A stretch of DNA of 64,000 bases. It comes from Quercus robur. Lineage: Eukaryota > Streptophyta > Magnoliopsida > Fagales > Fagaceae. The stretch lies in contig NC_065539.1 in assembly GCF_932294415.1 (NCBI RefSeq), forward strand, positions 34,102,001 through 34,166,000. The letters are read 5' to 3'. The notes below the pieces were generated by a model, which did no database searches, had not been told where the DNA came from, and saw only the letters and a program-made list of their open reading frames with translations. Made by a program: the position numbers and the translations under genes. Of this stretch, positions 25,093 through 36,297 are shown one piece after another. The first letter of the stretch is position 1, and each line of letters opens with the position of its first letter.

Positions 25093-28000
25093 ATGATGGC
25101 TTCTACCATTTTTAGAAGCATTCAAAACCACCCTTTGTTGCTGTACCCAACTGCATTGTTTAGAAGAAAGAATGGCGTTTTTTATTGCACTATGAAAAGC
25201 ACAGAAGCCCAAACTGCCACTCAAGAAAAGCAAAAGCCCCAAATAAAAAATCCACCTCGTACCCAGACCAAAACAAGCGATAAATTCTCAAAAGATTATG
25301 AAGCAGTCATTGGTATAGAAACCCATGTCCAGCTCAACACCCTTACCAAAGCCTTCTGTGGTTGTCCTTACAATTATGGGTCTCCACCAAACACCAGTGT
25401 CTGCCCCATTTGCATGGGTTTGCCTGGTGCTTTGCCGGTTTTGAACTCAAAGGTCATTGAATTAGCGGTGAAAGTGGGTCTTGCACTGAATAGCAAGCTG
25501 TCTCTAAACTCAAAGTTTGATAGGAAACAGTACTTTTACCCTGACCTTCCAAAAGGCTACCAAATATCTCAGTTTGATGTTCCAATTGCAAGTGGTGGTT
25601 ACATTGATTTGGATCTTCCTGTGGAATTTGGCGGGGGACATAGGAGGTTTGGCATTACAAGGGTTCACATGGAGGAAGATGCAGGCAAGCTGCTTCATTC
25701 AGAAAATGAAAGTTATTCACAGGAAATTACTGCTTCCCCTGTGCTTAAATACTGTACCACTTTTTACTGCATTGAACTGTAGTCTTCTTTGCTTTCAAGA
25801 ATATATATTGTCGCTTTCACGTTTAATCAGGGTCAAGTGTCAGTCATATGATTTGTGGGTCAAGTTGACTCTATACGCATGCTAATTCTATAATTTATTG
25901 CCTTCTTATCTAGTAGTATGAGTTCATATGCATTCAAAATGAAAATTTGTTTGTGACATATCTCTTTCCATAGATTTTGATGACTGCTGAAAATGGCAAT
26001 TATCATGTATAGTATAGGCTTGTTGATATGGTTGATTTTATTGCAGGTTGATTTAAATAGAGCAGGGGTGCCTTTACTTGAGATTGTTTCTGAACCAGAT
26101 ATGAGAACTGGTATTGAGGCTGCAGAATATGCAGCTGAATTGCAGAGGTTAGTTCGGTATTTGGGAGTGAGTAATGGCAATATGCAAGAAGGTTCACTTC
26201 GTTGTGATGTGAATGTCTCAATTCGACCAATTGGGCAAGCACAGTTTGGGACAAAGGTAGTTGACTTCTCACTTCTTACTGTTTTTGTTTTCCTAGCAAC
26301 TAGAAAAACTGAAACAGTTCAGAAAGTAAACAGTAAAGTGTTCTGATGTGTGAAGGAAGCCTTTTTCTTAATTTATAAATATAATGTAATATATAAATTT
26401 ATTTCATAGAAAAGTAAAACTCAAATACAAAGGGGATGTATTAGTGCTACTCCTAAATAATTACAAACTCCAGTTCTGAAGATCTAGAAAATCAAATAAA
26501 GATGTGGGTTGCGCATTGCCTAAAATAGTCATCCAGTTCTCCAAAGTCCAAAGTTCTCAAAAAAGAGGACTTTAATTGCATGCCAAGGACACTTAGCACC
26601 ATCAAAAGTCCTATTCTTCTCTCCATACTCATTGCACACAAGGGAACATGCCAAATCTTTTTCACCTGTTATGACCAAACTTACCATGCTAACATACAAG
26701 TACTTGATGCCATAAGATAATGAGAGAATACAATGATTTTTTTTTTTTTTTACTATTGATAAGATTTCACATACACCCAGTGGTTTTGAAACCACAACCT
26801 CACCCTCCACCCATTATTATAGGAGGAGAAAGTGCCATTTGAGCTGGAGCTCAATGGCTCAAATGGCCCTTGGACCAAATGACATCTTCTTTTCTCCATA
26901 ATAGGTCACGGGTTAAATCTTGTATGGTTGAATGATTTATATCTACAAAACAAAACAAGAGAAAAAAAAATGATAGAAATTTACATCCCTAATTTAATTG
27001 TTACAATAATTGGGGAGGGGGGATTTAGATCCTAGTACTCATAAAAGAGACAAGCTAATGCCATTAAGTTACAAGGCCTTTGGCAATTATTAACTTAGGG
27101 TTCTATGATAAGATGTGCTTAAAAATAAGAAAAATCCATTGTGTATAATATACCCTTTCATAAAATCACAAAAATGTAAAAAAAAAAAAATTAAAAAGTC
27201 GAAGAATTATACTTGGAGGTTCCTATATTGCTTCGACCTCCTTATCATGATCCTTTTAAATGCATGTAGTTACTGGTAACCAGAAGAACTTTTCTAGCAT
27301 ATAATTTTCTTGTACTACCATGATTAATCTTTGTATTTCATTTTAATTTTGGGGGTAATGAAGATAAATAGATTCATGGATGTATAACAATAACAACAAA
27401 AGGCACTAATTCTTTTTCTAATTGGTGTTTTATATTTCTTTTAGTTGGTAAGTTATACACACACTCAATGGGTTTTGAACCCATGACCTTACCCTCTACC
27501 CACTCTTATAGGAGAAGTGTCATTTGAGTCAAAGCTCCAATGGATTTGGTGTTAAAAGTTATTGGAAGTTCATGATCTAATTCCCTCTTGTATTGGCAGG
27601 TTGAGATAAAAAATTTGAACTCTTTTTCATCAGTTAGCCGGGCCATTGATTTTGAAATTTCAAGGCAGGTGCTTCTTCACAGCCAAGGCCAGGATGATCA
27701 AATTACACAGGAAACTCGTCTCTGGGAAGAAGGCGCTCAGGTTATTGTTACATCTTTTATTCTAGTCATGTTGTGGAAACAAATACCAGATATATGGTTC
27801 ACTTAGTTATTTTGTGTCTACTTTATGCTCCATTAACCTTTGTTATAATGTTTAGAAAACAGTTACAATGAGGAAAAAGGAAGGGCTTGCTGATTATCGA
27901 TATTTCCCAGAACCAGACCTTCCGGGAGTTATCCTTACTAAAGAATATGTCAATAGTATCTGTGATTCATTGCCAGAACTTCCAGAAGTGAAGCGTCGGA

Positions 28001-29178
28001 GGTATGAGAAGATGGGCCTGAGCATGCAGGATGTTCTTTTCCTTGCAAATGACGTTAATGTGAGCCCTCCTTATTACTTCAAATGTTTTTGCCGGCTGGG
28101 GATTGCTCAGTTGGCATTTAAAAGATTTTGCTTTTCATATTCAGGATTTTGAAGGAAAAGGCCAATCAAATTAAAAAAAGAAGAATTTTCTATGTTTTAA
28201 TACAATCTCTTATTACTTATCAAAAAATAAAAAAATAAAAAAGAAGAGTAAAAAGTTGACACTGAATTCATATTCAAACTTAGAATTAAAAGAGTCGTAA
28301 GAAAAGCTAAATTTTGGGTTAGTCTTTTGATATATGATACAGTAATCCCCAATTTAGAATTGTGCCCCAGGTCCTTACAATCTACATATATTTTATTCAA
28401 AATGAATGTAAATAAACACGGAGAGAGCGAGAGAGAGAGAGAGCGAGAGAGAGAGACACACAGAGAGAGAGACAGGGGCGTGTTAGCTCTTAATCCTGGA
28501 ATACAAAACCCCAATATTTGCTAAGTCATGTATTTCAGTCATATATCACAAGCTTCAGGCATTTTCCACGTGCATCTTGAGTGTTGTTTGAGGGGTGGCC
28601 AAGGTCATTTAAGCCTCTAATTCTGCAGGCATATTCCTTAGTCTTACTTCAAGACAAGCCTGAAAGAAATTTCTTACAATCCTTAATAACCTTGTATCTG
28701 TTGCTTTATAGTATTGTTTGGGATATATATCATTCTAGAATGATCTGAGATATGGCTCTTTTGCTGAACAAATGTCTTAGGTTGCAGAATTTTTTGATGC
28801 AACTATTGCAAAGGGAGCTGATGTGAAGCTGGCTGCCAATTGGATAATGGGTGACATTGCTGCTTACATGAAAAATGAAAAGTTGACCATAAATGAGATA
28901 AAGTTAATCCCCCAGGAGCTAGCTGAGTTGATAGCTTCAATAAAAGGTGGGACCATCAGTGGGAAAATTGGGAAAGAGGTAAGAGTTTGCCTCTGGTAAT
29001 AATGCTTACCACATACAACATTTTCAAATTTCATTTGAACTCTGATGTCCTAGCTGATCATTGTATAACCTAGTGCCTCTAGTTTGTCAGACTGAAAGAT
29101 TTATATGCTTACTTTTTCAACAATCTCATTGTATAAAAGATTATCTTTTTTTATCTTTTTCCACTCCCCCCCCCCCCC

Positions 29179-29216
<38 letters not shown>

Positions 29217-32200
29217 AAGTCTTTATAATGTTATTGGAATGTAAGAGCCTCCCTAACTTATAAGCAGGTGAAATATCAAATAAAACTAGCTTATATTAAT
29301 CTTGTAATAGCATGTGGCATAAGGGTTTAATAAATTGCTAGGCTCCCTAAGGTTGCAAGGTTTTAAGATTTTTTTTTAAAAAAAATTATTATTTATTGGT
29401 AACCCATACACACACACTGGATGGGTTTTGAACCACGATCTCATCCTCTATCTTACTCTTACAAGGGGAGGAGGTTCCATTTGAGCTAGAGTTCCTAGTT
29501 GATAAGTTTTATAGCTTGTTTGGATGGAGGTGGAGTAGAGGAGAGTAGAGTAGAGAGAGGGAGAGTAAGTTAAATTACCTTATTTTGATGTTTTTTAATT
29601 GAGGAGGGGGAGGGATTTTGATGCAGATTGGTTAAGGGAGAAGAAAATATTTTAATATTTTATGTTGTTTTATCATTCCTAGTGGAATTAGGATTTATTT
29701 GCTTTTATAAGTTCAATTAAAATCCTTTTCCTAGTCAAATTAGGATTTTAATTGTTTTTCTTTTCTTAGTTAAATTGTTTTTCCTTTCTCAAGTAGAAGT
29801 AGGTTTATTATTTCTTTTCCTAAAAGGAGTAGGAGAAATTCTATTCCTATAAATACTCTTTATAGAGAGGTTATTGATGTTATGTGTGTTTTGAATAAAA
29901 GCTTGCTAGAGAGGTTTTCTCTATTACTGTGCCTATTAGCCTAGTGTTCTTGTAGAACTTAGGTTTAGTGGAAGAGTTGTAGTATTTGTGTGTTTTAGAT
30001 TCTGCTTCTACACGCCTACGCTGCATCAGTTGGTATCAGAGCAAGGCTAGGTTCCTACCATGGCACAAAGAGGAGCATGTGGGGGAAGACTTGTTGTCAT
30101 AGATGACGTGTATGAATGCGATGAGGTTGCACACGATGCGCAATTAGAGGCGTTCTTTCAACGAATAGAGGAGTGGTTTGATGCGCTTTCAAAGCAGCTC
30201 GCCGCCTTAGCCGTTGAAAACCAACCTCAAAACTACTATCCAAATCCATGTTATGTGGAGGAGGAGGAGTATTTTGATGTTGAGGACGAAGACTACGATA
30301 TAAAAAAGGAGGATGAATACATTGAAAGAGTTTGTGTAATAAATTGGGATTCTCCACCAATTTATGATGACTATCCTGAAGATTTTAGTCAAGAAGACAA
30401 GATTGAGCTTGATAAAAATAAAGTCATATACATACAAGGTGAGCCCATAACTCACCATTGATGAGACTTTCGACGTTCAAAGACAAAAGGTTATTGATTT
30501 TACTGATTACAATCATAGGTTGGTACAATCAGTTTGTTCAGTAGTAGACGAGTTCTCAATTGATGAACAAAGTTTCAATCTATTAAGGCTTGAACTTGAA
30601 CACATTAGACACTATGATTTCATTGGGGTTGATGAGTTTGTCTCAAATTTCTTTGGTAATACAGTTAACATCAATTTGGAAAGATTAATGGAAAACGTTA
30701 TTGATCCCTTCTGGGAGGATTTTATTGAACAAGAATTGATAGAGATCAACAAGAGGCGTAAACAAGTGAAATTAAGTAATCTTTGTGGAGTAGGCAATAT
30801 GAAGTTTATGGATGTGTGCATGGATTCTTTTTTAGTACTTGCTTCATATATCCCACCGTTGCAAAAGAAGTCAAGAATAAAAATCCGTACATCAAAATTT
30901 ATTATAAGTGAGAAAACATTGACAAGTAGCATACTGATTCGTCTTGTCTTGCACAGAAGAATAGGATGGAGAGGATTATTCGGGGTTCCAATTGATCGTG
31001 GAAGATTGCTACAAAGCTCGAGGACGAGTTTTCTCCAACCTCGAGAGAATGATGCAGATTGGTTAAGGGAGAAGAAAATATTTTAATATTTTATGTTGTT
31101 TTATCATTCCTAGTGGAATTAGGATTTATTTGCTTTTATAAGTTCAATTAAAATCCTTTTCCTAGTCAAATTAGGATTTTAATTGTTTTTCTTTTCTTAG
31201 TTAAATTGTTTTTCCTTTCTCAAGTAGAAGTAGGTTTATTTTTTTTTTTTCCTAAAAGGAGTAGGAGAAATTCTATTCCTATAAATACTCTTTATAGAGA
31301 GGTTATTGATGTTATGTGTGTTTTGAATAAAAGTTTGCTAGAGAGATTTTCTCTATTACTGTGCCTATTAGCCTAGTGTTCTTGTAGAACTTAGGTTTAG
31401 TGGAAGAGTTGTAGTATTTGTGTGTTTTAGATTCTGCTTCTACACGCCTACGTTGCATCAGATTTGAAGGGGTTCTAACTACTTCTAACTCCTCATTTTT
31501 AATTCTCCCAAATTGGAGAGATTTGGAGGAAGAGTGGAGCATAGAAATGTTTGACCAAATGAATTACCAAATTTACCCTTACCATATTAACAAAATTACA
31601 AATTATGAAAAGGCTAATTATTCCCCTCTTCTTTACTTAATTTTAAAAACATCCAAACAAGGTGGAGGATAACCACTCCCCTCTACTCTCCTCTCTCTCC
31701 AAACTTCCAAACATAGCATTAATATATTGTAGCTGCACCATATGTAGGATAATAAAAGTATTATATGCATTGGGACCCTATGATAGTTTAGCAATGAGAG
31801 AGTTCAATTGGCATCTGGGGCATTGGCATTTGCGCAGGCCTAGATTTTGCAAATGTCCTTTGTCGTGCATGGTGCTGTGTTAACTTGTCCAAGTGAATGG
31901 AAAAAGGAAGCAAGACCTTATGATAGTTTTTCTGTATTTCTACTCTTCTGTGGACATGTTTTACCATATTGTGTATTTCTAAAATTCTCAACTTATAATT
32001 TATAATTTGCAGATACTGTTTGAACTACTGGCCAAAGGTGGAACTGTCAAGGGACTAATAAAAGAAAAGGATTTGGTTCAGGTAAGTTATTTTATTTAGG
32101 ATCTAGTATAGATATGATTCTTTCAAATGGTAAAATATATGAAATATGAAGCTCTCTATTGTTTGTTTTTTTGACTCTACAAATTTTATTTCCCATACCT

Positions 32201-33984
32201 TTGCCTTGAAATGCTCAGATGAGATGTCTAAATTTGAAAGACCTATGATTGGTTGCTCAATGTCAAAAGGTACATGGTCTTGGATTGATGTGAGAGTGAG
32301 TAAACAGGAAGCAAGAAAAACTAGTTTAGTGAATGTTATACCTAAGGATTTTAATGACAAAAAACTTTTTGAAGTAGAATTTGTCTATTGTATGCTAATT
32401 TTAGGTTAGTCATTGAAGAGATCACAAGAAACATTGTATTGACATTTATACTAGCTTCAAATATAGGATTACATTGCCCTGTTCCATTAAAATAAGAGCC
32501 AATTCTTAAATTTTGCTTCAGCATGTTATGTGTGAGATTAAACAACCGAGTGGTTAACTAATTTACAGTGTGTTTGGAATTTTTTTTTGAGCAAGAGGAG
32601 AGTAGAGTTGAGGGTCCCGGTCAAGGGGGGAGGGAGAGGAGAGGGGAGGAAAAGGTGCGGAATGGTTACCCCTTCCCTTTGTTTGGATATTTTAAAAATT
32701 AAGAGGTGCAAAGGGGAGGGGGATGATTGTACAAATTGACAATTATGAACCTCGTTTTCTAATTTTAAAGAAATAGATATAAATTGACATCATAAGGGCA
32801 AAATTGATAATTTAAATTTTTTTAATATAAGTGGAACACCTCCCCTCCAAATTCCCCCAAACTGCTCATTTTTTATTCCCCCACCCTCAAACCATTTCCC
32901 TCCCCCTTTAAAAAATCCAAACAAGGTTCACTAAACCCTCCCATCCCCTACCTTCTACTCTCCCTCTCCTCTCCTTCCATCCAAACACCCATTTACCTAG
33001 ATTGCCCTGGATAGTACATTGTTTCAGATGCTGAATCTGCACCTGCAGAATATACAAAATCTTCCAAACCCCTTTTTTTGTTAATATAGTGACAAAGATG
33101 TAAATAGGGACGAAAATGTATAAGCATTTTAATTTCTTGGAGATATGGTATGAACCAAGAGAAGCTAAATGGTTGTTTAAGCTTTGGGTATATTTGAACT
33201 TCCAGTGTGCTTATTTTGATCTTAACTGATCTGAGCCAAAACTTGAGCTTATTCATGGGTCTAACTGAGGTTGTTCAGTAGGCTAATTTGATAATTACTT
33301 TTATTGTAATTCAATATTAATTACAGCACCCCACCCCTTTTTTTTCCAAAAAAAAAAAAAAAAAAAAAAAAGAGGAAAAAGCATCACACTTTTGCATGGG
33401 ATCCATCAACTGGTGTTCAAGCATACTGCTGTCCAAGCCTTGGCTTGTTTGGCAATCAGCATGATATATGAGAGTCTGTAATATGATAATGAAAAGGCAT
33501 GACCAAGTTATTCCCTAAATTGGGAGTAATTTCATTAAGTGATATCCTATGAGAGAGATAGTTTACATTGTCAATCAAATGGTTACAATTATTTGTATGC
33601 TAATGATGATTATAGTAACATTTGGCTTAGAAGAAATTGGGTAAAGAAGTCTCATGGTTTTGAATATAACAGATAGTAGATCCTATGGAGATTGAGAAAA
33701 TAGTAGATAAAGTGCTTTCAGAGAACCCAAAGCAGCTGGAGCAATATCGTGGGGGCAAAACTAAGCTACAAGGTTATTTTGCTGGCCAGGTAAAAAATCT
33801 GTGGGTTTTAATATGAAACTTGTAATCTATTTCTTCATCCTGGTTAATTTGTTAATAATTTTCCTGTCTACCATGATGATTCTGTATGTTTTGGGATGTG
33901 CAGGTAATGAAACTGTCAAAAGGTAAAGCAAATCCAGGGCTTCTAAACAAGATCCTTTTGGAGAAATTAAATGCCCAAAGCTGA
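25093..33984 (+). CDS. GATB: Glutamyl-tRNA(Gln) amidotransferase subunit B, organellar
   Basis: With GatA and GatC, GatB turns Glu-tRNA(Gln) into Gln-tRNA(Gln) in chloroplasts and mitochondria. Eight exons: 25093-25722 (or 25740), 26047-26256, 27600-27740, 27856-28059, 28781-28978, 32013-32081, 33673-33789 and 33904-33984. All join in phase 0 to give 549 residues, close to the family length. Residues 1 to about 68 are a Ser/Arg-rich transit peptide. The core starts at [13 protein letters not shown]. Zinc cysteines are C89, C91, C104 and C107. The family signature [20 protein letters not shown] opens exon 2. The tRNA-binding YqeY-like tail ends [19 protein letters not shown]. Introns 2-7 have GT-AG ends; intron 1 does not at the expected place (see findings). 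Introns 2 and 5 are loaded with SINEs and other insertions, but no exon is broken. Confidence 0.94.
26737..26853 (-). mobile_element. tRNA-derived SINE, family B (GatB intron 2)
   Basis: Reverse strand: GAGCTCCAGCTCAAATGGCA-type head fits an A box. It is followed by a purine-rich middle (GGGTGGAGGGTGAGGTTG), GGTTTCAAAACC as a weak B box, and an A-rich tail (T run at 26738-26750 on the plus strand). Same family as 27442-27541 and 29389-29500. Confidence 0.65.
26854..26970 (+). mobile_element. Possible SINE in plus orientation (GatB intron 2)
   Basis: Starts with TGGCTCAAATGGCCC (A-box-like), has GGTCACGGGTTAAATC (B-box-like) and ends in an A-rich tail (GAGAAAAAAAA, 26960-26970). It abuts the minus-strand SINE at 26737-26853. 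Moderately supported. Confidence 0.45.
26991..27083 (-). mobile_element. tRNA-derived SINE, family A (GatB intron 2)
   Basis: On the minus strand: GGCCTTGTAACTTAATGGCA head, a central segment, then GGATCTAAATCCCCCC (decayed B box) and TTGTAACAATT. It shares layout with 1309-1403 and 49541-49642. Confidence 0.6.
27442..27541 (-). mobile_element. tRNA-derived SINE, family B (GatB intron 2)
   Basis: Minus strand: TTTGACTCAAATGACAC head (A box), AGAGTGGGTAGAGGGTAAGG, then CATGGGTTCAAAACCCA (B box GGTTCAAAACC) and GTGTGTGTATAACTTACC. It ends about 60 bp before exon 3 and does not reach the splice acceptor. Confidence 0.65.
28428..28470. repeat. Imperfect GA microsatellite (GatB intron 4)
   Basis: GAGA-rich tract with occasional C and a short CACA interruption, inside the intron between exons 4 and 5. 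Confidence 0.85.
29169..29214. repeat. C run plus CT microsatellite (GatB intron 5)
   Basis: A short run of C followed by about 17 CT repeats, near the start of intron 5. Confidence 0.9.
29389..29500 (-). mobile_element. tRNA-derived SINE, family B (GatB intron 5)
   Basis: Minus strand: CTCTAGCTCAAATGGAACC head, GATAGAGGATGAG, and TGGTTCAAAACCCATCC (B box). Same family as 26737-26853 and 27442-27541. Confidence 0.65.
29619..30028 (+). repeat. 5' LTR
   Basis: Left long terminal repeat of the LTR element. Contains a TATAAATA-like core in its second half (near 29848). Ends CTGCATCA just before the primer-binding site. Confidence 0.88.
31050..31460 (+). repeat. 3' LTR
   Basis: Right long terminal repeat, almost the same as the left one and in the same orientation. 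It is directly followed by the target duplication GATTT. Confidence 0.88.
32568..32990. mobile_element. Foldback MITE (GatB intron 6)
   Basis: Left TGTGTTTGGAA then purine-rich GGAGAGGAGAGGGGAGG; right CTCTCCTCTCCTTCCATCC then AAACACCC. The arms are inverted and the whole element is non-coding. It is closely related in style to the MITE at 29514-31717. A clean target duplication was not resolved. Confidence 0.6.
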
Positions 33985-35467
33985 TGATTTTGTTGGTGGG
34001 TATCTCCATATATTTCCTGTTTATTACAAGAAAATGAAAAACACAAGCAACCTTCTTATTCGTGCCATAACGCTTGCCAGGTTCCATCATAGAAACTGGT
34101 CTATCCTTGGGTATAGCTAGATGATGCGCTTACTGGAGGCAAATCGGTGTTGTCCCAGTGACATAAGTTTGCTGATGATGTCACCCCATGAGCTTTTCTG
34201 ATGAATTATATATCCGTGCCTACTGATGGTAGAAGAATATTGTAACTCTGACTGACATGTTTGATCTCTACTTCTGAACTCATAATACTTCATAGCAGCT
34301 TGCAGTTTACTTCTGAAATCATAATACTTTGCAGCGAATTGCAGTTATACCTGTTCTGCAAGAAACATGGAATAGAATTGTGTGGAAGAGGCTGGTGGTG
34401 TTACTTGCTCGTCACTTATATATTCTTCTGTCACTTGAGCGGCTTTCCAAAGTGGGATAGATTAATAGTGAGTTGTAAGCTCATTTTGTTTTAGTATTTA
34501 CATATAAATCTTGTAGGAAGTCAAGCACTATACTCTAGACTTCCATTTCTTTCTCTTGATGATTATAATTTGGTGGAAAGGGTTAGTATGTTATTGTTAC
34601 TCTGCCCATTCCAATCTTTCCAAATACCTTCTTGTTTCTTTCAGTTTCATTTTGAATATATTTGGTTGGCTGTGGCCTAGTAAATATTAATTGATGCTTA
34701 TTGATAATCTTGCCAGGTTTTTAGTTTGCTCGTTGGTCACTGAGATTTTCCTTAGCTTGTTCGTCCAATACATTTCAGATTATCATTAGTCCCTTAAAAA
34801 AATATTGGAACTATAAGATTCAGTTGTTTAAAAATTTGACTCAAGAAAAAAAGGATACATAATAATATGATAACATTAATTAGTGAAAGAAAAGAAAAGA
34901 GAACTTTTTTCAGTTAATGCCATATTGCATGTTAGATATTTTAGTCCTTTATAATGACTTTATCATGATGCAATGGATACTAATTATAAGAATAGCTTGA
35001 AGGGATCACGACACTGAGGGTTGTTTAGGTCTTATGACGGGCATGTTAATATGCTGTTTATCCTTACCATGTATAGCTGGGATTTGGATGCTTTGCAATA
35101 CCCAGGGCATTGTATGGGCTGCAATTACCCTCATTCCTCTAACAAACAATTTTTACTTCACATTTTTTAAAACTTTTTAATTTTTTTTTTCATTGAGATT
35201 GGAAGTTGTTGTTGTTGTTGTTGTTTTTGTTTTTTATTTATTTATTTTTTTTAAAACTCTCAATCTCAGCCATTAAGGGGTAATATTTTAAGTATTGCAC
35301 TTGATTGTATAACTCATCCGATATTGAGCCCAAATTAAGGATCTTTTCTCTATATTTAGTCAACCATAGGGCTTATATAATCAACTCAAGTCCTTGATTT
35401 TAGCCCAAATCTAGGATCTTTTCTCTGTGATTAGTCAACAATAGGGTCTATATCATTATAATCAACT

Positions 35468-35500
<33 letters not shown>

Positions 35501-36297
35501 GTAATTAGTAAACAATGGGATCTATCAACAAGTGAAAAGCATTGTGTACTGGGTGTGGTCTTTTTTTTATCCTAACAATAATATTCATCTCCTATTTTTA
35601 GCTCAGAAAACTCAAACAACCCTCAGTGTTGGTAAATGGTAATGTACCTTAGACATGTTAACCCTCTGTAAAATCTACCATTGTTTTGAATGATTAGAAG
35701 ACAACTTTCCAGTTAGACATGATAAGTTATTAAGGCACTTGTTGTAACATTCTACATAAACTTGCCTAAATTATAGGGATGAAAAGTTGTATAAGAAAGA
35801 TCTAAAAAATTATTTTAAGAATTTAGCATAATTTAATTGGGGTCGGCTCCAATATTAGAGGCAATGACCTAAAGTATGCAAGGAAAGTGCGAGTCTATTG
35901 TGTGAAAAAAAATTGTAATAATAGTTGTTTGGTATATCTTATTACACAAGCCCTATTATACATGCACACTTCCTTTTGAAATTAAGTTTTAAAAACACAA
36001 TTTCAGTCTATATGGCCATGTATGTTTGTTGAGTGTGTATGTGTACAATAGGAGACCAAAAAACCCCTGGATTGCATCAAATAGGTAAGTAGCCGATATT
36101 TAGATATTGACTCTTGGTGTTGTTCTACTAAAGTTATTTAATACAACACTACACAAATTAAGTGGAGAAGTCGCAAATTATTCCGTGCTTAATTAGATAC
36201 AATGAAATAAGCTATGATATTATATATATGCACCTGATGATCATGTCTTATTGCCACATATCAAAACCCAGTCACATTATATATATGCGCCTGATGA
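33985..36297. other. GatB 3' UTR and intergenic sequence
   Basis: The first few hundred bases are the likely GatB 3' UTR. After that the region is AT-rich, with a GTT repeat (35207-35226) and a long A run (about 35469-35498). A roughly 70-bp phrase near 35300-35370 (TAGTCAACCATAGGG) recurs in altered form at 35375-35450. No further gene is seen. GatB and the UGT pseudogene meet tail to tail here. Confidence 0.4.

Larger units (their letters stand above)
29619..31460 (+). mobile_element. Small non-autonomous LTR retrotransposon (fossil)
   Basis: Two direct terminal repeats of about 410 bp (29619-30028 and 31050-31460), each starting TG and ending CA. They are nearly identical, so the insertion is fairly young in relative terms. 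The 5-bp target duplication GATTT lies at 29614-29618 and 31461-31465. The primer-binding site TGGTATCAGAGC at 30031-30042 matches the initiator-tRNA-Met type used by many plant LTR elements. The internal region is only about 1 kb and shows no protease, reverse transcriptase or integrase, so the copy would depend on a partner element. At 1.84 kb it sits between TRIM and LARD sizes. The superfamily cannot be assigned. Confidence 0.88.
29514..31717. mobile_element. Foldback MITE in GatB intron 5, split by an LTR element
   Basis: The left edge GCTTGTTTGGATGGAGG, followed by purine-rich GGAGTAGAGGAGAG, mirrors the right edge CTCTCCAAACTTCCAAACATAGC with its pyrimidine-rich CTCTACTCTCCTC. Removing the 29619-31460 insertion and one copy of GATTT restores a MITE of about 357 bp. 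A similar element lies at 32568-32990. Confidence 0.65.

Noticed and set aside
32146-32409. 87-residue frame in GatB intron 6
   Set aside because: No domain recognised; it lies within an intron whose flanking exons join perfectly.
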